Shown here: piece after piece, positions 57,290-64,000 of the stretch | How the letters are laid out: each line of letters begins with the position of its first letter | Position numbering within the stretch: the first letter of the stretch is position 1 | NCBI RefSeq assembly: GCF_030408675.1 | Contig: NZ_CP047200.1 | Location: 2,232,001-2,296,000 of the forward strand | DNA from: Corynebacterium durum | GTDB taxonomy: Bacteria > Actinomycetota > Actinomycetes > Mycobacteriales > Mycobacteriaceae | DNA: 64,000 bases | Direction of reading: 5' to 3' | Program-made: the position numbers and the translations under genes | Notes under the pieces: generated by a model | What the model was told of the DNA's origin: nothing | The model's database searches: none | Seen by the model: the letters and a program-made list of their open reading frames with translations, nothing else

Positions 57290-58060
57290 CTACACCTCAA
57301 ACTCCATTCCGCTCGTCCCTACAATCACCTCGCCGGAAAACTCGGAGCGGGCGGCCTTTAAAGCCCCCAAGGGATCGCCCCACGGCGGAATGTGGACCAA
57401 AACCAATCTGCCCACGCCTGCTTCGCGGGCGATGCGCCCAGCCTCGGCACCGGAGAGGTGCATGTCGGGTGTTTTTCCTTCGCTGGTTGCGCCCCAGGTG
57501 GCTTCGCAGATGAAGATGTCGGCACCGCGGGCGCAGTCGATGAGGTTGTCAGTCCAGCCTGAGTCGCCGGAATAAGCAATCACACCGCCGTTGGCCCCAG
57601 ATTCTTCGACGCGGAGCGCGTATGATTCGATGGGATGGACGGTGGCATAGGGGGTGATGGTGAGTCGGTCGACCATTTCGCTCACACCATCAGTCCAGGC
57701 ATTGAATGCGAAGGTGTCAGACATGTCGTCGATGCCGTCGGGCGTGTCGGCGGAGAGTCGACCCAAGCGCACTGGGGTGTCACGCGGCCCGAGGCACATG
57801 TGCCGGCGGTCGGTGGTGGCTGAGGGGCTGAATCGCCGCCAGACCATGAGTGAGGGGAAGTCGAGGCAGTGGTCAGGGTGAAGGTGGCTGAAGGCAACGT
57901 GGGCATCCTCCGGCTGGTGCACTGTCTGCATTTTTGCCAGTACGCCGGGTCCGATGTCCATGAGGAGCGCGGGCATGCGGTCCACCGTGAGGAGGTAGCC
58001 TGAGGCGGGTCCGTCGGGACCGCCAAGGCTTCCGGTGCATCCGAGGATCGTCAACTTCAT
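57290..58060 (-). CDS. MBL-fold hydrolase (Rv1339-like)
   Basis: 256 aa from ATG 58060. The metal site HLHPDHCLD (HxHxDH), the Asp/His strands YSGDSG and VLVHIPP fit a beta-lactamase-fold phosphodiesterase of the RNase Z/CpdP-like group. The M. tuberculosis homologue Rv1339, also next to murI, has been reported to hydrolyse cyclic AMP, so a role in cyclic nucleotide turnover is likely but not proven here. Confidence 0.82.
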   Translation of the reverse strand: MKLTILGCTGSLGGPDGPASGYLLTVDRMPALLMDIGPGVLAKMQTVHQPEDAHVAFSHLHPDHCLDFPSLMVWRRFSPSATTDRRHMCLGPRDTPVRLGRLSADTPDGIDDMSDTFAFNAWTDGVSEMVDRLTITPYATVHPIESYALRVEESGANGGVIAYSGDSGWTDNLIDCARGADIFICEATWGATSEGKTPDMHLSGAEAGRIAREAGVGRLVLVHIPPWGDPLGALKAARSEFSGEVIVGTSGMEFEV

Positions 58061-58134
58061 AAGGGCTACTGTGCCATGCCGCATATGGTTTGGGGAACTT
58101 TTTGCCCTTCTCAGACGGCTTCTTGCAAGGAATA

Positions 58135-58950
58135 TTACACAGTTCCCAATTGGCTGACTTGTGTCACATGAGGGCCGAGGAATCGGTCGGCTAGCTGGGC
58201 AAACAAAGCTGGATCCCCAGTAGACTCGAAGCTCCGCACCACTGGTTCGGCCCCGTCACCATCACGCTCCGCCAGCATGTCATTCTCACTAAGAATGCGC
58301 ACAACGTCTTTGGCGGTTTCTTCGGCGCTGGAGACGAGTGTCACGTGCTCACCCATGGCGAGCTGGATAACGCCGGAGAGCAGCGGGTAGTGGGTGCAAC
58401 CGAGTACCAGCGTGTCCACACCTGCGGCTTGCAGGGGCTCCACATAGGCTTGGGCGATTCCTAGGATTTGCCGCCCGGAGGTGATGCCGCGTTCCACAAA
58501 GTCCACAAATCGTGGGCAGGCTTGCGCGTAGGCGGTGACGTGGGGGGACGCTGCGAAGAGGTCTTGGTAGGCACCGGAGTTGACGGTTCCTTGGGTTCCT
58601 ATCACGCCGATTTTCCCGTTACGGGTGGTGGCCACGGCGCGCCGGACAGCGGGAAGGATGACTTCAACCACGGGGATGTCGTAACGCTCGCGGGCATCTC
58701 GGAGGAAGGCTGCGGAGGCGGTGTTGCAGGCGATGACGAGCATTTTGCAGCCGCGGGCGACAAGTTCGTCGGCGATGCGGGTGGCGTGTTCGCGCACGCG
58801 GCTGATGGGTTGGGGGCCGTAGGGGCCGTTGGCGGTGTCGCCGATGTAGATGATGGATTCGTCAGGCAGCTGGTCGACAATGGCCCGAGCGACGGTGAGC
58901 CCGCCGACGCCGGAGTCGAAGATGCCGATGGGTGCGTTTCGTTCCGCCAT
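58135..58950 (-). CDS. murI: Glutamate racemase
   Basis: 271 aa. Makes D-glutamate for peptidoglycan. The two catalytic Cys lie in [10 protein letters not shown] and [11 protein letters not shown]; the N-terminus has [14 protein letters not shown] 58950 is used; GTG 58956 and TTG 58959 are in frame. Upstream of the MBL gene as in M. tuberculosis. Confidence 0.96.
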   Translation of the reverse strand: MAERNAPIGIFDSGVGGLTVARAIVDQLPDESIIYIGDTANGPYGPQPISRVREHATRIADELVARGCKMLVIACNTASAAFLRDARERYDIPVVEVILPAVRRAVATTRNGKIGVIGTQGTVNSGAYQDLFAASPHVTAYAQACPRFVDFVERGITSGRQILGIAQAYVEPLQAAGVDTLVLGCTHYPLLSGVIQLAMGEHVTLVSSAEETAKDVVRILSENDMLAERDGDGAEPVVRSFESTGDPALFAQLADRFLGPHVTQVSQLGTV

Positions 58951-58974
58951 GCTCACCAATGCTACTCACCTGCG

Positions 58975-59499
58975 CTACCTAGTGAGGAATACCTGCGCGT
59001 TGTTGCCTCCCGTGCAGGAGACGATTTTCCCACCATTGGTACAGGTCATGCGATAGTTTTTGCCGGTGACGGGGCTGTGAACGTCCAGTTCGACAGTGCT
59101 TTCGCCCTGCCCGCGGGCGATGGGTCCGTATTTTTCCAGCACGTTCCGCCCAAATTCGGCGCTGGTGGGGCCGTTGACGTACGCCTTGGTGTAGTCGGCA
59201 CCTGCCGGCGCTCGCACGCCGTCGACAAGCAAGGCGGTGTTGGGCACGGAGCTGGGGGCGCGTGTCGACGCCTCAGTGGCGCGGGTTCGTGCCGATTGTC
59301 CGGTTCCATTGGTTCCCGGTTGCGGCGGGGTGCTGGGGGCAGGGCGGGTGGATAGGACCGCCGTGGATGCGGCGATTCCTGGACTGGTGTTGTGCGAGGC
59401 TGAGATGCGGAGGGCGATAGTGACCACGCTGATGAGCACGATGACGACGAGCGCTCCTGCGGCCAACCCCAGCAAGCCTAGTCTTGAATGCACAGCCAT
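58975..59499 (-). CDS. Membrane-anchored secreted protein
   Basis: 174 aa with GGGAGG just before ATG 59499. One N-terminal helix (~8-30), a Pro/Ser/Thr-rich linker (~35-85) and a small domain (~90-174) with two Cys (MTCTNG, VSCTGG) likely disulfide-bonded. Lies between the rhomboid protease and murI; a substrate relationship with the rhomboid is possible but unsupported. Confidence 0.7.
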   Translation of the reverse strand: MAVHSRLGLLGLAAGALVVIVLISVVTIALRISASHNTSPGIAASTAVLSTRPAPSTPPQPGTNGTGQSARTRATEASTRAPSSVPNTALLVDGVRAPAGADYTKAYVNGPTSAEFGRNVLEKYGPIARGQGESTVELDVHSPVTGKNYRMTCTNGGKIVSCTGGNNAQVFLTR

Positions 59500-59578
59500 C
59501 TCCTCCCGCTCGGCAACTCAGGAAAAAACTCGGAAAAATGATTATACCTATTGCCAGCGAGAGGTAACTAACGCTGCC

Positions 59579-60349
59579 CTACCTCCCGGTGAGCCCCTGA
59601 GCACGGCGCTGCTGCGTCTCCGGTGGGTCATCAGAGGTAATAACCATCCCGGCAAGCACTCCCCCAATTCCACCGAACAGGTGGCCCTGCCAGCTGACAC
59701 CTGTGTCCGTGGGCAGAACGCCCCAAATCAAACCTGAGTAGGAAAACGCCAGGAACAGCCCCATAACAATCTGCCACACGCTGCGGTTAGCAAAACCCCG
59801 GATAACCAAGTAGCCCAACCAGCCGTAGATCAGCCCAGAGGCACCAATGTGGTTGGTGCCCACACCGCCGAACAGCCACGTGCCGGCGCCGCCCACAACC
59901 AGCGAGAACAGTGTCACTTCCCAAAACGTCCGCTTCCCGGACAGCCCAATCAGGAACACGAAAATCGCGCCGGGCACGGTGTTGGACATGATGTGTTGCA
60001 GGTTCAGGTGCAACAGCGGCGCGGTGACCACGTGCCACACTGAGGATAGGTCCAGGGGGTGGATGCCGTAGTAGCTGAGGCTGTTGCCCAGGCCGGTGTT
60101 GATAAAGAACACGAGCCAGATGGACACGACGTAACCGATGGCCAAGGTCACACCAGTAAAAAGCCTGGTGTGGCCGTTCTCCTGAACCTGCCGCCATCGT
60201 TGCGTTGGTTGCGCGCCAGGGGTGCCTGGAACACCCGGGTTGCCGCCGAGACCGCCGAATCCACTGGCGCTGTTCACGCCAGCGCCACCGAAGGGACTGT
60301 AACCATCCCCAGGCTGGCTCGCGTAGGGCTGTTGGTATTGGTAGTTCAC
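59579..60349 (-). CDS. Rhomboid-family intramembrane serine protease
   Basis: 256 aa from GTG 60349. A Gly/Gln/Pro-rich N-terminus is followed by six or seven membrane helices. The catalytic dyad is seen: Ser in GASGLIYG and His in GHLFGGIGG. Homologue of Rv1337, in the same place before murI. Starts in a 4-bp overlap with the DUF2017 gene. Confidence 0.88.
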   Translation of the reverse strand: MNYQYQQPYASQPGDGYSPFGGAGVNSASGFGGLGGNPGVPGTPGAQPTQRWRQVQENGHTRLFTGVTLAIGYVVSIWLVFFINTGLGNSLSYYGIHPLDLSSVWHVVTAPLLHLNLQHIMSNTVPGAIFVFLIGLSGKRTFWEVTLFSLVVGGAGTWLFGGVGTNHIGASGLIYGWLGYLVIRGFANRSVWQIVMGLFLAFSYSGLIWGVLPTDTGVSWQGHLFGGIGGVLAGMVITSDDPPETQQRRAQGLTGR

Positions 60350-60912
60350 CCGGAATACTTCTCCTGTGTTAGTGCTTCCAATAAGGACTCCTGGTTATAA
60401 GCGAGCCATTGTACGAGCATTTCCTGATCCTCGCGCGCCGCTACCCCACCATCGATGCCGCTGTGGATCTCTCCCGAGGCGATATACAGGCGAATATCGT
60501 TGATGGCGGCGAGCCAGGCATGCACTTGCGTTTCATCCAATACCACCTGCACATTGCCGTCCGGCCCGAGCGCTTCGGTGATTACTTGCAGGTTTTCTAG
60601 CTTGTTGCGGCAAATGTCATTTTCGTGGATGGAGCGCAGGAGGGAGTTGTCGCCCTCGTATTCTTCGTCCCCGGCGCGCTCGAAGTCCGGGAGGAGCCGC
60701 GCGAGGGAGGGGTCCATGGGGGCTTCTTTGTGGCCGCTGCGAATGCCAGTCAGTTCTTCGAGTTCATCCTTGGGTACGGATTGGCAGCGGTGGATCAGAG
60801 CTTCGGCGACGGTGGCGGCAAGTTCCCCCAGGACTTCGCGTTCCATGGGCTCGAAGGTGGTGGTGAATTTGGGTGCCCGCATGAGGGCTTTTTTGCGTTT
60901 CCAGGCTTGCAC
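60346..60912 (-). CDS. DUF2017 protein
   Basis: 188 aa from GTG 60912. Soluble, mostly helical, with FEPMEREVLGELA near the N-terminus and a conserved LARLLPDFERAGDEE middle. Always next to clpS in actinobacteria (Rv1332), suggesting a link to ClpS or to protein turnover, but its function is unknown. Confidence 0.85.
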   Translation of the reverse strand: MQAWKRKKALMRAPKFTTTFEPMEREVLGELAATVAEALIHRCQSVPKDELEELTGIRSGHKEAPMDPSLARLLPDFERAGDEEYEGDNSLLRSIHENDICRNKLENLQVITEALGPDGNVQVVLDETQVHAWLAAINDIRLYIASGEIHSGIDGGVAAREDQEMLVQWLAYNQESLLEALTQEKYSG

Positions 60913-60934
60913 TGTTGTACCTTACTACAATTGA

Positions 60935-61228
60935 CTACCCTGCTTGTTGCATGGTTGCCCAGAGGCCGGCGGTGTGGAGTTTTTTCACATCGCCTTCAAC
61001 TTTGTCTTTTTCGCCGGTGCTGACCACAGCTTTTCCTTCAGTGTGTACTTGCATCATGAGCTCGTGGGCGCGTTTTTTGTCGTAGCCGAGGATGGTGTGG
61101 AAGACGTAAGTGACGTAGCTCATCAGGTTGACTGGGTCGTCCCAGACGATACACATCCAGGGGAGGTTTTCGCTCGTGACTACCTCGACCTGTTGTGATT
61201 CAACGGGTACAGCTGCGGGTGAACTCAT
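60935..61228 (-). CDS. clpS: ClpS adaptor for the N-end rule
   Basis: 97 aa. Delivers proteins with destabilising N-termini to ClpAP/Clp[16 protein letters not shown] and [19 protein letters not shown] match the ClpS fold. ATG 61228 was chosen; a longer frame overlaps divergent pncB. Followed by DUF2017, 22 bp downstream. Confidence 0.95.
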   Translation of the reverse strand: MSSPAAVPVESQQVEVVTSENLPWMCIVWDDPVNLMSYVTYVFHTILGYDKKRAHELMMQVHTEGKAVVSTGEKDKVEGDVKKLHTAGLWATMQQAG

Positions 61229-61304
61229 AGCCCCAACAGTAGTGGTTTGTTGGGTTATGGGGTACCTGGTTGCCTCCCTCTGAGGGGAAAACTCGCTAGA
61301 CTTT

Positions 61305-62726
61305 GTGTTTGTGAACACCGAGAATTCCACGACGCACCCCCCGAAGGGCGTTTCGAAAAAAACCACTGATACCACATCTGACGCTTCGCTTATCGACGCC
61401 TCGACTGCCGAAAGTCCGCACGTACCGCACCGGTCAAGTGCGTTGTTGACGGATAAGTACGAGTTGACCATGTTGCAGGCGTCGTTGGCGGATGGGACGG
61501 CGCATCGCCCGTGTACGTTTGAGGTTTTTGCCCGCCGGTTGCCTAACGAGCGTCGATACGGCGTTGTGGCGGGCACGGCGCGTGTGTTGCGCGCGGTGCA
61601 GGACTTCGTGTTTACGGAAGAGCAGCTGGCCAACTTGTCGTTCCTGGATGACACGACGCTGGATTACCTGCGGAATTACCATTTTTCGGGCCATATTGAT
61701 GGTTACCGCGAGGGGGATTTATATTTTCCGCATTCGCCGATCCTGACGGTGCGCGGCACGTTTGCCGAGTGCGTGATCCTGGAGACAGTGATTTTGTCCA
61801 TCATGAATTCGGATTCGGCGATAGCCTCGGCGGCTGCCCGTATGGTGACGGCTGCCGATGGCCGCACGTTGATTGAGATGGGGTCGCGTCGCACGCATGA
61901 GTATGCGGCGGTGTCGGCGTCGCGGGCGGCGTACCTGGCTGGTTTTGACGCGACGTCGAACCTGGAGGCGGCGCACCGCTACGGCATTCCTGCGGCGGGC
62001 ACGGCCGCGCATGCATGGACGTTGGTGCACGTCAACGAGGACGGCACCCCGAACGAGGAGACGGCGTTCCGCGCGCAGGTGGAGTCCCTCGGGATTTCTA
62101 CAACCCTGCTGGTGGATACATATGACATCACCAAGGGCGTGGAGACGGCCATTAAGGTGGCAGGACCCGAGCTTGGGGGCGTGCGCATCGACTCGGGCGA
62201 TTTGGGCGTGCTGACCAGGCAGGTTCGCAAACAGCTTGATGATTTGGGCGCGCACAACACCAAGATTGTGGTGTCGTCTGATCTGGATGAATTTGCCATC
62301 GCCGGTTTGCGTGGCGACCCGGTCGATGTGTTCGGTGTGGGCACGTCACTGGTCACCGGTTCTGGCGCACCGACGGCGGGCATGGTGTATAAGCTGGTGG
62401 AGGTGGAAGGCCGCCCAGTGGCTAAGCGCTCCCGCAACAAGGCCAGCTACGGCGGCGCAAAGCGCGCTGTGCGTACCAGCCGCAACACTGGCACCGCCGT
62501 GGAAGAGGTCGTATACCCCTTTGCCAACGATATCCCCACCATCGGCACGTTGACGGCCACCGAATTGACGGTGCCGCTCATGCGCAATGGCTCCGTACTG
62601 GAGGGCCTGCCCAGCTTGCAGGAATCCCGCGAGTATCTGGCCGCCCAGCTGGTCACCCTGCCTTGGGAAGGACTGGCACTCTCCCGTGACGAGCCTGCAC
62701 TAGCCACACGCTTTATTGGGTTTTAG
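61305..62726 (+). CDS. pncB: Nicotinate phosphoribosyltransferase
   Basis: 473 aa. Converts nicotinate and PRPP to Na[14 protein letters not shown] marks the core start (after ~45 less conserved residues), [19 protein letters not shown] is the signature, and AAGTAAHAW carries the phosphorylated His. GTG 61305 or GTG 61311 could start it. pncA at 7.4 kb supplies the substrate. Divergent from clpS, as Rv1330c-Rv1331. Confidence 0.95.
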   Translation: MFVNTENSTTHPPKGVSKKTTDTTSDASLIDASTAESPHVPHRSSALLTDKYELTMLQASLADGTAHRPCTFEVFARRLPNERRYGVVAGTARVLRAVQDFVFTEEQLANLSFLDDTTLDYLRNYHFSGHIDGYREGDLYFPHSPILTVRGTFAECVILETVILSIMNSDSAIASAAARMVTAADGRTLIEMGSRRTHEYAAVSASRAAYLAGFDATSNLEAAHRYGIPAAGTAAHAWTLVHVNEDGTPNEETAFRAQVESLGISTTLLVDTYDITKGVETAIKVAGPELGGVRIDSGDLGVLTRQVRKQLDDLGAHNTKIVVSSDLDEFAIAGLRGDPVDVFGVGTSLVTGSGAPTAGMVYKLVEVEGRPVAKRSRNKASYGGAKRAVRTSRNTGTAVEEVVYPFANDIPTIGTLTATELTVPLMRNGSVLEGLPSLQESREYLAAQLVTLPWEGLALSRDEPALATRFIGF

Positions 62727-62741
62727 GCGGTTATCGCAGCG

Positions 62742-64000
62742 TTGAGCTCATCCCAATCCACCCGCCCACTCAGTGCACTTCCCACTACCGCCGAGCTCCT
62801 GGAAGCCGCCGTCGCAGCCCTCGGCGGCAGCCCCCGCACGGGCCAGCAGCGTATGGCGGAGGCAGTGACCCGCGCCCTGGATGTTCAGCGACACCTGGCC
62901 GTGCAGGCCGGAACTGGCACCGGCAAGTCCCTGGCGTACCTGGTCCCCGCTATTCGGCACGCCCAGGCCACCGGCACCACGGTTGTGGTGTCCACCGCCA
63001 CCATCGCCTTGCAAACCCAGCTGGTGGAACGCGACCTCCCACGGCTTGCCGAGGCCCTGGAACCCCTGCTGGAGCGCGCCCCCACCTTCGCCATTCTCAA
63101 AGGCCGGTCCAACTACCTGTGCCTCAACAAACTCGCCCGCGACGAGGACCCCGATGCTCTCATCGAAGAGGAAGACCTCTCCTGGGTAGGCAAACAGGTC
63201 GCGCGCCTAGCAGACTGGGCGAATGACACCGACACCGGCGACCGCGATACCCTCAACCCGGGCGTGCCGGATCTCGCGTGGCGGCAGGTCAGCGTCACCT
63301 CTCGGGAATGCCTGGGGTCTTCCCGCTGCCCGCAGGGTGAGGATTGCTTCGCTGAACAGGCCCGCCGCAAAGCCCAGAAGGTGGATGTGGTGGTCACCAA
63401 CCACGCCATGCTCGCCATTGACGCCCTTTCCGAGGTGAGTATCCTCCCGGAGCATGACGTGGTGATCATCGACGAGGCCCACGAACTCGACGGCCGCATC
63501 ACCGCCGTCGCCACCGCCGACCTGTCCGTCACCGCCCTCACCCTGGCTGCCAAGCGCGCCGGGAAGCTGGGCGGCACCAAGGATCACGACGTGAAGGTGA
63601 CCGACCTTGCCAAGGAACTCGACGACGCCCTGGGTACCTGCAACGACGGCCGCTGGACAACCCTCCCCGAGCAGGTGCAACCCCCGCTGCGCGCACTTAC
63701 CGACGCCCTGACGTCCCTGCGGTTCGCCATTGCCACCGCCCCGGATGGCGAGGGAACCAATGATCCCGAGAAGAACGCGGAACGCACTTCCCTCTCGGCA
63801 CACCTGCAGGAACTGCACGATTCGATTATTCGCATGCTGGAAGTGTTCGCGGAGGATGATCCCGCCAAACAGCGGGATGTCGTGTGGCTGACCCGTGATG
63901 ACCGTCGCGGGGACTCCCTCAAGGTGGCGCCACTGTCAGTGGCTGGGCTGCTGCACAGCCAACTGTTTCTCGACAACACGGTAGTGTTGGCCAGCGCGAC
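62742..64000 (+). CDS. dinG: DinG-type ATP-dependent helicase, 3'-truncated
   Basis: At least 419 aa in the window; the rest lies beyond base 64000. TTG 62742 is the first start codon after the pncB stop, which is in the same frame. Superfamily 2 helicase motifs: Walker A AGTGTGKSLAYLVP (~52-65), TATIALQTQL, an Fe-S region with Cys in YLCLNK, SRECLGSSRC and EDCF, and DEAH in VVIIDEAHEL. Neighbour order pncB-dinG matches Rv1330c-Rv1329c. Confidence 0.93.
   Translation, partial: MSSSQSTRPLSALPTTAELLEAAVAALGGSPRTGQQRMAEAVTRALDVQRHLAVQAGTGTGKSLAYLVPAIRHAQATGTTVVVSTATIALQTQLVERDLPRLAEALEPLLERAPTFAILKGRSNYLCLNKLARDEDPDALIEEEDLSWVGKQVARLADWANDTDTGDRDTLNPGVPDLAWRQVSVTSRECLGSSRCPQGEDCFAEQARRKAQKVDVVVTNHAMLAIDALSEVSILPEHDVVIIDEAHELDGRITAVATADLSVTALTLAAKRAGKLGGTKDHDVKVTDLAKELDDALGTCNDGRWTTLPEQVQPPLRALTDALTSLRFAIATAPDGEGTNDPEKNAERTSLSAHLQELHDSIIRMLEVFAEDDPAKQRDVVWLTRDDRRGDSLKVAPLSVAGLLHSQLFLDNTVVLASA

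Noticed and set aside
61229..61654. N-terminal extension of ClpS
   Set aside because: Overlaps divergent pncB and does not resemble ClpS.

Overview
The window looks like chromosomal DNA of a Corynebacterium or a close mycolic-acid actinobacterium. It has a giant single-chain type I fatty acid synthase with a separate AcpS, a murI / MBL hydrolase / rph / rdgB and clpS / pncB / dinG block in the order known from Mycobacterium tuberculosis (Rv1329c-Rv1341), GC-rich core genes with GTG and TTG starts, and a LANTG-anchored surface protein of the DUF5979 type. The species cannot be fixed from this sequence alone.

Layout. 1-9.4 kb holds housekeeping and transport genes: 5'-truncated orn, tRNA-His, a secreted membrane-anchored protein, two head-to-head Fes-like esterases, a POT peptide transporter, a lipoprotein L,D-transpeptidase, tRNA-Lys, pncA, a DUF3618 protein, bcp and a TetR regulator. 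9.6-11.4 kb holds acpS and a divergent operon of two tandem paralogous membrane proteins plus a winged-helix regulator, with a paired palindromic operator candidate between them. 11.4-16.7 kb encodes two related adhesins, one short and membrane-anchored, one 1179 aa with repeats and a sorting signal. 17.2-26.3 kb is fas.

26.3-34.6 kb is an AT-richer accessory island. It contains two decayed insertion sequences, the frameshifted 3' end of an Rhs-type polymorphic toxin followed by an immunity-like gene, a second small toxin-tail/immunity-like pair joined by an ATGA overlap, several unrecognised immunity-like ORFs, two poly-G tracts and a MinD-like protein without a visible P-loop. 35-42 kb carries a MacB-like ABC exporter, a DUF350/DUF4247/DUF4178 cluster and small envelope proteins. 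42-54 kb is mixed: tRNA-Leu, a gene whose ribosome site lies in a perfect hairpin, a PEP-synthase/rifampin-phosphotransferase-like enzyme, an alpha/beta hydrolase pseudogene, a MntA/HepT toxin-antitoxin pair, DUF3817 and DUF2975 proteins, and an XRE regulator translationally coupled to an S41 peptidase.

54.4-64 kb is conserved core: rdgB-rph and MBL-murI, interrupted by a divergent fetAB iron exporter, then a secreted protein, rhomboid protease, DUF2017, clpS, and divergent pncB-dinG (dinG runs off the end).

Across the window a family of imperfect nested palindromes of about 60-90 bp (at least nine copies, in four intergenic clusters, three of them between convergent genes) is the clearest structure not explained by genes. 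No CRISPR array, rRNA or intact transposase was seen.
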